From contig JANCRA010000065.1 of NCBI GenBank assembly GCA_024362935.1, positions 2,604,001 to 2,668,000 on the forward strand: a stretch of DNA of 64,000 bases, read 5' to 3'. Positions 24,572 through 35,589 of this stretch are shown one piece after another (within the stretch, counting starts at the first letter, position 1; every line of letters begins with the position of its first letter). Origin of the DNA: Setophaga petechia (lineage: Eukaryota; Chordata; Aves; Passeriformes; Parulidae). The notes beneath the pieces are model-generated. The model was not told the origin of the DNA. It did no database searches and was given only the letters and a program-made list of their open reading frames with translations. The position numbers and the translations under genes were made by a program.

Positions 24572-24757
24572 CAGAGCAAGGCCACTCTTGACTGCTTGTT
24601 CCTCGGCATACCTCTGTGCACATTGCAACTGTGTCACCAGCTCACAGCCGGGGTCCCTGCGCTGCCACCAGCACCATTTTTGGGGAGCTGGCTGTCACTC
24701 CAAGCAGCCCCACACCCACATCCCTGGAATGCTGTACCTGAGCAAGAATATACTGAC

Positions 24758-27700
24758 CCAGCTTGACAGAGCCGTTGGTTTTGAGAAGGATGTTGCAGCT
24801 CTTCACATCTCGATGGATCACATCGTATGAATGAAGAAAATCGAGTCCCTGCAGGCACTGAGAGAGAAAACAGAAAGCAGTGGGCAAAAATAAGTGATGT
24901 GATTTCATCACCCAAGAAAGGAAAAATCTAAAAGATTCCCTCTCCAGGGGAATGGGGAGTAATGGTAGAACACAGTGCCTCTGAGAGGAAGACCTTGCTG
25001 CTCCAACACTTGCAGAGCAGGACCTTTCTAAGGAAAGGCATGTCAGCTTTTGAAAGAGGAACAGCACCTGCTGTTGTAGGCTGTCCCCTGCAAACCAGCC
25101 AGCACGACTCCTGCTGCAGTGGATGTCCTCAGAAGCAAGGAGCATTTTGGCTGCACTCCTTTTTAGCTGAGGACTGAGAGAAATGAGTCTCTCTCTTTTT
25201 TCTTTGCTGATCATTTCAAATCCTGCCACCAGCACCTTTGCTTTTACAGGCAAGGAATGCAGTGAAGACAGACTCCAGGCAAACATTTAGAGAAGCAAGG
25301 TGGAGAACAGCAAATACAATACAAGAGACAGAGCGAGAATACAACAGCAGGAGATAAGAGCACTGAGCACAGGGAGTGCAGGGGCCTTTCACTTGAGATG
25401 CTTTTACTTGCCCATAGAATAGCAGCAACACAGAAACAAGCTTGGCACATGAAACCTCTCCTGTTCTGAGCCCCTGTTTGCCAGACAATCCTGCCCAAGC
25501 CTTGGAAACACAGATGGGATTGCTGACCTCCCGACTGATGGCTGCCATCTCCTCTTCACACAGGCAGCTCTTGCTGATGACATCGCTCAGAGTGCCCCCA
25601 TCCATGTACTCCATCACCAGCAAGAGTTCCTCTCCCACAAGGTAGCTGAAAGAAGGAAACAAGGGCATGGAGATGAACATGCATGGCTACCTTGATTTTT
25701 TTGCTTCCAGGTTTCTTATTTCCAGATGCCTTTGTGACAAGAACAGAATCAAAGGAATAGATATTCCCTCTTGGCTGTGCATTGTTTGCAATCTGTGCAG
25801 TCTCAAAGAGAAAGGCACAGCTGTGAAAAAGGAGATGTCTTAGATGGGCAGCAAATGAAAAGTGCAGTTTAGTAACAGCCCAGATAAAAATCCTGTCAGG
25901 CATGGTATTTCTGGCAATAAGCACCTAGTCTTCCTGCCATGCATAGCAATGGCAAAGAGGGGCAACAATGCAAGGGAAATCCACTTTATGATGGTTCATA
26001 AGCACTTAAGAAACTTTAAAAAATCAATTCCAAATAAATGTGTAGGCCGTGAACTTTGAGGCTATTGAGTTAGGAAGACACAGCTGATCCAGGTTTTGAA
26101 TCATTTTGGAATAATTATCAAACTAGGTGTGCCAGGGAAGACTCATGCAGACAAGATGCACTCTCTTCTCATCCATTGGAGATGAGTAGAGAAATATGAA
26201 TGAATAAAAATTAACAGCTCTGCTTTCTGCCACTGACCAAAGTGGGTTTTTAACCTCTCATGTTTGCTGTATGTAAATGCACATCTGTGGGATAAGACCA
26301 TGACCTCTCACCTGTCTAAATAATTCACAACATTGGGACTCCTATACCTCTCCATGATCATGATTTCATTACAGGTTAGTTCCTTCCTCCTCAGTCCTTG
26401 AAGATTTATTTTTTTTACTGCCACCTAAAATGACATTGAAAATCAGTCACTTGAGAAGTTGGTGGCACGAGACCACAATGCACATGGAGCAAGTGATTTT
26501 GCAATGACACAGCTGAGCTGTGCCAAACTGCCTTGTGATTAGGCACTGCAGTAATTAGGAACTGACATTCCAACAGCCCATTTCTCTGCTCCCTTGGGAG
26601 CCAGTTACAGGACACGTGGGGCCACTGACATTTTGCCTTGACCACTTGGTAACAGCGGTATCTCAGTTATCACCCACAAACCTCTGACCACACTCTCTGC
26701 TGCTTTGTTTGGGCCTCAGAAGAAGTAATCCATGCCTTAATACTCTGTGGATGCATCTTGGGCTATGGGCAGGGCTTAGGGCTTTCAGGGACGCCTTGCA
26801 GATCTCTCCCTACGTGCAGTTCCCAAGTGCAACACTGCAGGTGGCTGAGGAACTACCAGTAACTTTCAGATGGATTTGCTGGCAGCCAGAAATTAGAATT
26901 CAGGGCTCTGAAGCTGTAGCCCCACAGAGCAGTGAGGTGCTGGAAGGCACCGCCTTTGTTTGAGCAATGGGGAGCGAGCGAGCGCGTCCTTCTCTGAAAG
27001 GAACCGCTGCCCTCTGTGCCTTCCTTCCGCCAGCTGAGCAGGACAAAGCCCCAAATGTATTTTGTGGGCTGGCACCAGTCTGTGCTTCTTGTGCCTTTTC
27101 AGCACAGCTCTGCCCAAAGCTCCAGCCACAGCTCACACCAGAGGGGAAAGCCCTCGAGTGCAGCAGAGTCTCCAGGAGCTGTTGACATTTACCTCTCCTC
27201 CTGTGGCAGTGTCGAGTGCTCTAAAAACATCTCCAAAACTCCTAGAAACAAAACAGAAGCAGAGAAAGGAGAAGCGTTTAGATCTTGCAGTGAAAGCCAG
27301 CCCACACAGGAGATCTCTGCTGGAAGTGGCAAAACCTGCGGGATGCAGGAGGGCTCTGCCAGAAGGCAGATGATGCATTTTCCTCTCCAGTGCATGGGCA
27401 CTGGGCCTGTTCCTGGAGCATTGGGGTTCAACTTCTAAAGGGAGTTTGGTCTTTCCTCTTGGGTTTCACTTACAAAATGGTGTGGTTCCTATCCTGACCA
27501 CAGAGTGTTTCCTTCTTCAAACCAGGGGAAAGAATTGTTCCTGAGAACTTTATCTGACAGCTTTGATAGGGCGTACGTTGCTCTTTCAGGCAAGCAAGTT
27601 TCTTCTTTTTTCATTAGTATGCCAGTATGATTTTGAGACATACAAAAATGCTAAAGAAATTAACACAGAGCTGTCCCACACTTGAGAGACAAGGAGACCT

Positions 27701-27991
27701 TCCAGGTCCTGCTCCTTGATGCAGGCAAGACCTCGGTAGCAAGGAGTATCTCTGACAATGCCTTCTGAGCCCACTCACAAATTCCGAGCAGCATTGAGAG
27801 AAGGGACAATCTATCCTTACTGTGTGAACATCTTTACAGCTGGCCTGACTTCACGCTGGATAGACATTCCACCAGAAAAACACCTGGCCCATGGCTGTGC
27901 AGGAGTAACTGCGGTTGGACTCACCTGCTGCCAATATATTTCAGATCCGTGTATTTCATCAGGGAACTTTCAATGGGGTTCACCATTCTCC
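24758..27991 (-). CDS. PAK-like serine/threonine kinase, N-lobe to catalytic loop (interrupted)
   Basis: Five minus-strand exons join in phase: 27991-27925, 27241-27193, 26424-26312, 25645-25528 and 24857-24758. They encode MVNPIESSLMKYTDLKYIGS; then SFGDVFRALDTATGGE (glycine loop); then VAVKKINLQG (beta-3 Lys) with ELTCNEIMIM (helix C Glu) and NVVNYLD; then LLLVMEYMDGGTLSDV (hinge); then the catalytic loop VIHRDVKSCNILL. The order and exon phases match the PAK family closely. The glycine loop reads GSRSFG against GQGASG in classic PAKs, so the middle Gly is Arg. The HRD and the Asn are kept; the usual KSDN is KSCN. After the last donor (gtcagt) the intron runs into ERV-B at 24571, and the next exons are missing on this side; an inverted copy with the DFG exon lies at 17885-18584. 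The exons have no stops, but the gene as assembled lacks the C-lobe. Confidence 0.8.
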
Positions 27992-28349
27992 CTGAGGGAA
28001 ACAAAATGCAAGATGCTGACTTTAAAGCAGAGATCCCAGCTTCCAGGAGATAGAAAAGGCAGCCCCAGTGCCTGGAGCTCTGAGCCCTTTGTGGTCAGCT
28101 GGGTAACAACAACCACAACCAGGCGCACAGCTCTGCAGCACAGGTGGCCAGCACAGAGACTGATTTTGTACAGTCCTTGGAAGAGTTCTCTTGACAGGAA
28201 AAAAGCACAAAGCACAGGCACGTGCAATCCCAGGAGAGGAGGACATCTTCCCCACCTTTCAGCAGTTTGCCAGAAGAATGCCTTCCCATTTGTAAACCAC
28301 AGCAGCTCAAGATAGAACTGATCCCGACGGGGCTTTCAGCATCAGGACC

Positions 28350-28496
28350 CTCACCTGTTTATGAGCAGGCTGAGCTCAAAGATGCCCCTCTCCCAGCTAA
28401 GGAAGTCTCCAGCCTCTGCAGTCCCTCCAGCCCTCAGGGGCAGGGCAGTCACCACAACAAGGCTGGCAAAGCCCAAGCATGAGCACTGACAGGCAC
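28350..28496 (-). other. Possible upstream exon of the PAK-like gene
   Basis: On the minus strand the stretch has an acceptor-like ttcttcccttcag near 28496 and a donor AAACAG|gtgagg near 28350, with one frame open between them. The peptide (ending SWERGIFELSLLINR) has no recognised domain. It may be an N-terminal PAK-like exon or a chance pairing. Confidence 0.25.
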
Positions 28497-28499
28497 TGA

Positions 28500-29740
28500 A
28501 GGGAAGAAGCCACAGCCAGCCTGAGCCCCGGACAAGCTGTTGCCCCATTCAGGACACAAAAGGATGGGCTTTGAGATCAGCCACACCAAGGCGCAGATCA
28601 GTGCCCTTTTTGTCCCAACAGGTGATGGCAGACACAGAATCCACTGGGCTCTGCTCTCAGCCACACCAGGTCTTATCTGAGAGTACATCACTGGCAGCTG
28701 TTACAGGCAAGAAGCAGATTCATTGGGCTGTGCTGCAGAATCACAAAGGACTTGATGTGTTCTCCTAGAGACTGATCTGAGCAGGGCCTGGGCCAATGGG
28801 AAGGATTCTGACAGTCATGGGAAAGAGTGGGAATCGGGTATGGAAAAGTGCCATGGATCTGAGGAATATACCATGGCTGGGCTGGAGGCTGTCTCCTGAG
28901 AAATGCCTGCAGTACAGTTTTATCTGATCACGCCACTTGGATGTGTCTCTTGGACACATCTTGATAAGCATAAAACTAGAAGATTAAATCAAGGTTGTTA
29001 TCAAAGTATCTGTTTTTTCTTTGGGGGCATGTGGAAAACACCTTGTGCTCTCTATTTGTCCTGTAACCTGATGTTCTTCCAAAGTAGTTCTTATTGACAA
29101 AAAGATGGCATTCTCTTATTGACATAAAGATAGCATTCTCATGAAAATAAACTGCAGATGTAGTAGTGGTAACAGTAACAGTCATAAAAATGACATCAGT
29201 AACATGTGGGGTAGAAGGGCTCCTTCAGGATGGAGAAAAACACAACAAAAAACCCCCACCAAAAAGAAACAACACAAAAACAATCCTGCCCACCCCTCCC
29301 CCCGCCAAAAAAAAAAAAAAAATCCCCAAACAAAAAGGCAAAACTCTAAAGCCAGTCCATTTCTGTGAAGTTTTTTTGCTCTGATGACTGGTTGAAAGTC
29401 AGGAGTCTAAGGAGAATTTAGGAAGCTAAAAATTCTGTTCACTTTGGCCACTAGCACGCAGGACTTGCCTTGATCATTTGCTAGGTCACAGCCTTCTGCT
29501 GATCAAAGAACAATCCCTGCTTCAGCCTTCAGCAGAGAGGGAAGCTCAGGCAAACCCAAGCCAGTGCAAGGTGCCCTCAGAGGCAGCAGGAACACCCAGA
29601 GCTCTCTCGCTGCCTCGGAGCACAGCACCTCCTCTGGGGGGCCTAAGTGGCCCTGGGACACCAAACTCAGGAGGAGCATTTGGTACAGCTCTGCTGACAC
29701 CTGCACACAACACACTGTCCCTCCGACAAGAAACAGCCCA
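28500..29740. other. Gene-poor interval with an A-rich tract
   Basis: No supported exon was found. An A/C-rich simple tract at 29235-29330 includes a run of about 17 A. Open frames here look like chance. Confidence 0.35.
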
Positions 29741-29747
29741 GACGTAC

Positions 29748-31545
29748 CCAGCAGCTCCAGGTACTCCTCCTCAATCTGCTGTTCCCGGGAGATGAAGGAA
29801 CTGCCTGAGCTTGAGTTCCCAGGGTTCACAGAAAGGCTTCCTCAAGGCGATGCTGCTGCAGCAGCAGGGTCAGAGCCCATGATGTGCTGGACCTGGAGCA
29901 TTTCTGGTGGGCACTGTTCCTGGGCCTCACTCCAAACCTGGGCTCCTTCATTGCCAGACATTCGCTGGAAGTCTTCGCAGGCTGCCCGGTGAGATGTCAG
30001 CACTCGCACCTCGAGTCAAACAGAACAAAGCAGTCAGACACTACAGCTTGTCCCTGTCAGCCAGGAGTCATCGACTGTGAGGAAAGGCAAAGAACAGATT
30101 GACAGGGGATACAACAGCTTCTTTCAATCCTCCATCTGGGTCACCAAGCTCCACTGTAAAAACACCTCAAGAAAAAAGGAGAGCAGGAACAGGCCAGCAG
30201 GAATCAGTTTGGATGACTGCTGGCCAAAAGGTCAAAGGACTAGTTTCACTGTCCAGGGCAGCAGCTGAGATTCAGCACACCAGGAAATGTCCTTCAGAGT
30301 GACTGTGATACACACTACAGCAGGATGGCACTCAGAGGCATCACCCCACTCCCTGCTGCTCCGCACTGGAAAGGCAAGAAGGGCAGAAACCACCAGTCTG
30401 GTGACTGCAGTGACTGCATCCCTCTTTCACTCACTTCTGGAGCCTGAGGGAGGCGATTAAGTTTCTCTCTGACAATTTTAATTTCTTCTTTCAGCCTCTT
30501 CTCCAATGCCTTGTTGCTAGCCTCACAGTCCTGCAGCTCTGCCTGCACGTGTCCCTTGATACTCCACATATTTCATGAGTGGAGTGGCTGCCACTCTTTC
30601 ACTCACCTGGTTTTGTTGATGGCCCCTTTGCTGATGGAGATTCTCCTCTTGAATTCTTCCCACCTCTTCCTTGTTCTTTCTCTTCCCTGCCATGATGTCA
30701 CTCTGAGCTTTGGGTAGCTCTGCTTGTGGCTCTGCCTTCATGTTCTGTGCACACAAAAGCAGAGCAAGTGACTGAGAGCTGCCATCAGGCTCAGCTTTTC
30801 CCTCTTGTAGCCCCAAAATCACATTTATTCAGTCCCTTCTTTCTGCTTCCCTACCCAGCTCTGCTTCCACTGTAACCATCCTGTCCTGGTGCTGATCTCT
30901 GCAGATTCCAAGGCTCTGTCCTTTCAGTGCCTCTGGGACTTCCTGGCCTCCTCAGTCCCAGCAGCTCTGGTTTATGCCCCTCTTCCTGCCCTTCCCTCTG
31001 TCACCTGGCCAGTCAGGCTCACCTGGCCATTCTCTGTGGCTCTTCCACCTGCTGCCTGAGCTGCTCTTCCTGCTCTCGGGCAGGGAACAGCTCTCCCTGA
31101 GTCTGGCACGGCATCTCAGATAAGGCAGTGTGCTCCTGCTCTTTCTCTAGAAGCACCTGCACAGAAAGCAAGAGAAGATGGGTTTCACCTTCCCAGACGC
31201 CCTTTGTGGGCCAAGACTCAAAGGCTGCTGGGCTCACACGTTCCCAAAGCCCTGTGCTGCTGCTCTGCTGGGTCGTTCTCTGCCCGAGGGGAGGCACAGA
31301 TTCCAAAGTGACCCTGGCCCTACAATCAGGGGCCATCTGGGCCTGAAGCTCCCACAGCCTCTCAGGCAGCTGACAGGGAAGGTGTGGCATTTCTCAAGGC
31401 TCTGCTGAGGGCCTCCCTCTGCTTCTGCCATGTCCTGTTTGTCTTTCAGTAGTGACTGACACCCCGCCCTGTCCCACAGCTCCACCCTGGCTCTGCAGGT
31501 GGCTTCCTGGGTGAGCTCACTCCTTGTGAGAGACACTTTTGGAGC
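29748..31545 (-). CDS. Coiled-coil protein exons, CEP250/rootletin-like
   Basis: Several minus-strand segments encode Glu/Gln/Lys-rich heptad-like helices. About 31536-31385 has LTRSELTQEATCRARVEL. Exon 31156-31023 (acceptor ctttctgtgcag, donor gtgagc) has LLEKEQEHTALSEMP and REQEEQLRQQVEEP. Exon 30744-30607 (acceptor gtgtgcacag, donor gtgagt; exactly 46 codons) has AELPKAQSDIMAGKRKNKEE. About 30554-30435 (donor gtgagt) has AELQDCEASNKALEKRLKEE. A last piece near 29830-29748 has ISREQQIEEEYLELL before a gtacgt donor. The repeated AEL..AQSD style resembles centrosomal CEP250/rootletin coiled coils. Not every border is clear, and the 30435 exon would need a very short intron. It could be an expressed gene, a pseudogene fragment, or 5' exons of the same transcript as the downstream PAK-like exons. 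Confidence 0.5.
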
Positions 31546-31559
31546 CTGCACCAGCATTC

Positions 31560-32880
31560 CTCCTTCCTGACATCCACACTCTTGTTATTAAACCTGGTCA
31601 TTCAGGAGATGAGGATGCGTGCAAAGACCTCTGATGGAAGTCAGAGAATCTCTATGGTCACCTCAGTATATGGAGGAGGACCAAGGTGTTTCTCCTCCCT
31701 CTTTTGTCAACTGAGAATTCTGACCAGCAGTAACAGAGTTTCTCATAAGGCCCCATTAACAAATGCACTTACACAGCCCTGGGGATGCCAGTGAAGGAAA
31801 CCATGTGTCATGTAATGCGTGGCATGTATGACCAGAGTCACCAAACACCACCTAAACATGGAATTGTTCCACCTCTCTAGGACAGGCAGAAATTTAAAGA
31901 ATTAACTGGGGACTTGAGGGCAGAAGAGGCCAGAGAAGGAAAACAACTCTGAGGGGAAAAAACACCATCTCTGGAAGGGGAAACATCTCTGCCTGCTCAG
32001 AATTGGTCGAGGGAACATGTCTCTATTCCTCTCCTGAAAGGGATGCTTTAGGTGACATTTGCACCTCCAACTGCCTTGGACCAGAGCCGGGAAGATTCAT
32101 TTATGTAAATGTTAACTAAATAGATAGGTAGGAAGATAGACAGATGGATCTCACTACTATAATCTCCCTTTACTGTCCTCTCTGTTGCTACACACATAAG
32201 AACTTGGTAGCCAGTGCCCCAGTCAGCAGCAATCCTGGGATTTCTCTCCTGTTCTCAAAAAAGCACACTCTTGGGGAATCTGGACCGTGTAGGACCTTAT
32301 GGAAAGGGATCAGACCCAGAGCATTGCACTGGGAGCTGCACTCTTTGTGCATCTGTCCTCGGGCAAGCTCTCTTGGACTCGACCACACTGATGGTGCTGA
32401 AGTGGCTGTAATCAGAAATGCAGCCCAGCCCCTCCCAGCTCCTGTCATCTCTGAGGAACAGCTGGAATGCAAAGCATTGATCTCCTGCTCAATTCCCAAA
32501 CATAACACACTCCGATTCCCTGGGCTGTAGAAAGTCTCAGGTACTATTCAGCTCAAAGTGATCTTTAAGGCCATGCATCAAGGCCTGGAAACACAAAAGC
32601 TCCATCTGCATCAAGGTCCAAAAAGGGTGAAGAATGACTTCCAGAGATTGATAAGGGCAGAAAAGATTGTGCAGAAACATCCCTGCTTGCTGGAAAAAGA
32701 GAAAATGAACAGGGCTTCTCCTCTTTGGAAACCCACAAACCACAAGACGGAAGTGTCAGCCACTCCAGTGTCTAAAGCCCTTGGATGCAGTGAGGGGATG
32801 TTTGGCAGGGAAACAGCCCTTGTGCTGAGCACTGTCATGCAGGGATCGATGGAAGTCTGCCTGAAGGTCCCTCAAGAGCC
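31560..32880. other. No recognised gene
   Basis: Low-complexity-free unique sequence. Open frames on the plus strand at 32144-32530 and 32558-33358 have no recognisable domain and no codon bias I can detect; the second runs into the CR1-like fragment. Confidence 0.35.
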
Positions 32881-32889
32881 CCCCACTGT

Positions 32890-33235
32890 CCAGGCCAAAG
32901 CTCCCTCAGCACCTCCTCCCTGGCCTTGTGCTGCACCCCCTTGCCCAGCTCCCCTGTCCTTGTGTGCACACGCTGCAGCCCCTCCATGGCTTTGTGCTTC
33001 CCAGGGCCCACAGCTGCACACAGCACTCCAGCTGTGGCCGCAGCGCTGCCCAGCACAGGGCCACGCTCCCTGCCCTGCTCCTGCTGCCCCCCTGCTGCTG
33101 GCACAGGCCACCGTGCCCTCGGCCTGCTTGGCCCCCTGGCCACACGCTGCCTCATCTTCAGCGGCTCAAGGCCGCCAGCCCTGCGTCCTTTTGGGCCACG
33201 CAGCTCCCCAGCCACAAAGGTGCCCATTGCACTGC
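32890..33235. mobile_element. CR1-like LINE fragment
   Basis: The wording of the sequence (cttcccagggcccacagctg, then cacagcactccagctgtggc, then ctgctgctggcacaggccac, then a cctcatcttcagcggctc block) resembles the GC-rich 5'/mid part of avian CR1 consensus elements. I compared it from memory of the family, so extent and orientation are approximate. Confidence 0.5.
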
Positions 33236-33478
33236 AGATACAGCAGGCACCATTGCAAGATGGCCTTCCTTGTCTACCACCTCATGTTCCAAGTAGTTAT
33301 CATAAAGTTTGATAGGAATAGGATTCTAAGTCACTCTGTTTATATTAAAATGATCTAATTGAACTGTCTAGGAAATTGCTCTGTGTTAAATTTACCAATC
33401 TGCTGTCAGCAAGCATTGTTCTCTTTGCAAAACTAAGTTTTTAGTTCTTCAAAGCTCTGAGATGGAAATTATAAAATA

Positions 33479-33590
33479 TCTATCTCTGCCTTTGTTATTG
33501 TTTTTGCAGGCATGAAAATGGATTTTTTTTCAGCCTTCCTAGCTGGCCCTCTACAGTCTACTGCTACTGGCCAAGCTCACATCTTCCTCT
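33479..33590. repeat. 112-bp segment duplicated from the 1.3-kb region
   Basis: This segment is a close copy of about 1322-1433, which lies in intron 2 of the left PAK-like gene: both read cctttgttattgtttttgca, then gcatgaaaatggatttt, then cagtctactgctactggcca, with only a few differences. Here it stops exactly where the ERV-L LTR begins. Confidence 0.7.
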
Positions 33591-34251
33591 TGTCCAATTT
33601 ACTTTAGAGTAAATTTGGGGAAAAATTTCCCCAAAGTAGCTCCAGTGAGAAAACAGATCCAATCGGCCCCTCCCCCCCTTAACTGGTCCGGGGGGAAGAC
33701 AGTACCTCCTTGGAGAAAGGTGGAAAAAACTGTTTATTAAACAATAAAACTAAAACAATATCAAACAATGAGACCGTTTGTCACTCTAAAAAGAAAATGA
33801 CAAACTGAGAACACCCCCTCCCCGGGTTGCAGCTCACTGTCTCTGATCAGTCCCTCCGGTGTTAGGATTGTTGCAGGCCGGGCCCGGCCCGGTGGGCCAG
33901 AAATGTGAGCTGCCGGTGCTGCCCTGGGTGTTCAGTCCAGAGCAGGTTTCAAAAGGTCCAAAGAAAAAAGGAAAAAAAAAAACCACAGTCCAGGGAACTT
34001 CTTTGCCTCAGCTAGCTGAAAACTAACTAAAAAGCAAAAGAAACGCTCTGTCCGTCGTCTGTCTGCAGACAACAACCGCCGGCCAGGAGGAGGAATGTGG
34101 GGGAGTGACAGGAGTGTCTGGAGGAAAAAAACCTGCATTTTCTCTCCCCCTTCACTGTCTGCAATAAGTCTTGAAAGTGCAAAACTTACTATTTAGCACA
34201 AACAGAACAAGACGATTGGGGATAAAAGCATCGTACAGCCAACCCAGGACA
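33591..34251 (-). repeat. ERV-L 3' LTR
   Basis: On the minus strand it starts TGTCCTGGGTTGGCTG at 34251, after a purine tract (aggggtggaa), and ends ...TTGGACA at 33591, for 661 bp. These are the normal TG..CA ends. Confidence 0.75.
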
Positions 34252-34399
34252 TTCCACCCCTTATCCCCATATCGTCTGCTTATTACCAAAACTAATATAA
34301 ATTCTAACTCTATAAATACGTGCATTATATATTCATTATACAGCTATATACAGACAATGGTAATAGCATTCAGTAAACAATGATATTTACACATAGGTT

Positions 34400-35248
34400 T
34401 TATCCAACAATCAGATCTCCCTGAAGTACACATCGTGTTCTTCCATCTTTTTGCATTATCCACCATGTGCAACCTGGTCCCTGAGCAAAAACAACCCCAC
34501 GAATGGGTTTGTCTGTATTTGAGGCAGAGTTAATCCAGACTGTCTTCCCTAACAAACCTCTGACATGTACCACTGGGACTTTGTCTCCATCCACTCTATG
34601 CAAAGGCTCAGACTGGGCAGGACCCATTCGGTTAGTAGAGCCTCGGGTGTTAACTAACCAGGTGGCTTTTGCCAGATGCTGCTCCCAGTTTTTGAAAGTT
34701 CCCCCACCTAATGCTTTCAATGTGGTTTTTAAAAATCCATTGTACCTCTCCACTTTACCTGCAGCTGGTGCATGATAGGGAATATGGTACACCCACTCAA
34801 TGCCATGTTCCCTAGCCCAGGTGTTGATAAGGCTGTTCTTGAAATGAGTCCCGTTGTCTGACTCAATCCTCTCAGGGGTACCATGTCTCCACAGAACTTG
34901 CTTTTCAAGGCCCAGGATGGTGTTCCGGGCCGTAGCATGAGACACAGGGTGGGTTTCCAGCCACCCCGTGGTGGCTTCCACCATGGTCAGCACACAGTGC
35001 TTGCCCTGGCGTGTCTGGGGCAGGGTGATGGAGTCAATCTGCCAGGTCTCCCCATACTTGTACTTGGACCACCGCCCACCATACCACAGGGGCTTCACTC
35101 GCTGAGCCTGCTTGATGGCAGCACACGTCTCACAGTCATGGATAACCTGAGAAATACTGTCCATGGTTAGATCCACCCCTCGGTCTCGTGCCCACTTATA
35201 GGACTGCGCATCTGCCTCCTGGTGTTGTCCTGAGTGTGAGCTCATCAC
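34400..35248 (-). CDS. pol: ERV-L integrase, open reading frame (5'-truncated pol)
   Basis: A 282-codon minus-strand frame with no internal stop. It holds the HTH-side zinc remnant ending CETCAAIK, then the core catalytic residues: Asp in WQIDSITLP, Asp in IESDNGTHF, and Glu in KVERYNGF 36 positions after the second Asp, the D,D-35-E spacing of retroviral integrases. A C-terminal DNA-binding type region ends in LQGDLIVG. The protein would enter the nucleus and join element DNA to the host chromosome. The rest of pol is absent, so the annotated Met is only the first in-frame one and not a true start. An intact frame suggests a young insertion or chance survival. Confidence 0.75.
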   Translation of the reverse strand: MMSSHSGQHQEADAQSYKWARDRGVDLTMDSISQVIHDCETCAAIKQAQRVKPLWYGGRWSKYKYGETWQIDSITLPQTRQGKHCVLTMVEATTGWLETHPVSHATARNTILGLEKQVLWRHGTPERIESDNGTHFKNSLINTWAREHGIEWVYHIPYHAPAAGKVERYNGFLKTTLKALGGGTFKNWEQHLAKATWLVNTRGSTNRMGPAQSEPLHRVDGDKVPVVHVRGLLGKTVWINSASNTDKPIRGVVFAQGPGCTWWIMQKDGRTRCVLQGDLIVG

Positions 35249-35250
35249 CT

Positions 35251-35465
35251 GGCGTTCATTACCTGCAAGTCTCGCAGCTTCCCACGGGCATTGCGCACTT
35301 CAGGTAAGCAAAGCTGCTTACCTCACTGTGTTCTTTGGGCCTTTGAAAGGGACAGTCCGCTCAGCTGCAGCCTGGCAAGGAAGGGAGTCTTCCAACACTC
35401 TGGATATTTTCCACTTTTATTGACACTCGGGTGGAAGCAAAGTATACAAAGTATACAAAGTATAT
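35251..35465. other. Left boundary of the MROH array
   Basis: Sequence between the ERV-L pol and the first MROH unit. It ends in three copies of a 9-base unit (agtatacaa) at about 35437-35465. At 35466 the sequence becomes identical to the unit start seen near 43640, 51155 and 58580. Confidence 0.6.
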
Positions 35466-35582
35466 CTGGGCTTTGCATTTTGGCCTAGCTGTGTCCCCTG
35501 CTGATTGTGAAGTGTGGCATCAGCAGCAGGGCTATCTGGGCTAAAAATATCATCAAGTCACTTGCCCTTGCTCTTTTTGGCC

Positions 35583-35589
35583 TATAAAA
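35583..35589 (+). promoter_or_regulatory. TATA box of MROH unit 1
   Basis: TATAAAA in ggcctataaaagctgg, about 40 bases after an A/T-rich ctaaaaatat motif. Same position in every unit, about 0.8 kb upstream of the start codon. Confidence 0.5.

Larger units (their letters stand above)
33591..35250 (-). mobile_element. ERV-L type element, 3' end only
   Basis: The minus strand carries the C-terminal part of pol (integrase), about 150 bases of non-coding sequence, and then an LTR. The absence of an env gene between pol and LTR and the LTR start are typical of ERV-L. The 5' part is missing; upstream sequence passes into the boundary of the MROH array. Confidence 0.75.

Noticed and set aside
32558..33358. 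266-codon plus-strand open frame
   Set aside because: Most of it overlaps the CR1-like fragment and its alanine/proline-rich peptide reflects GC content; no domain is seen.
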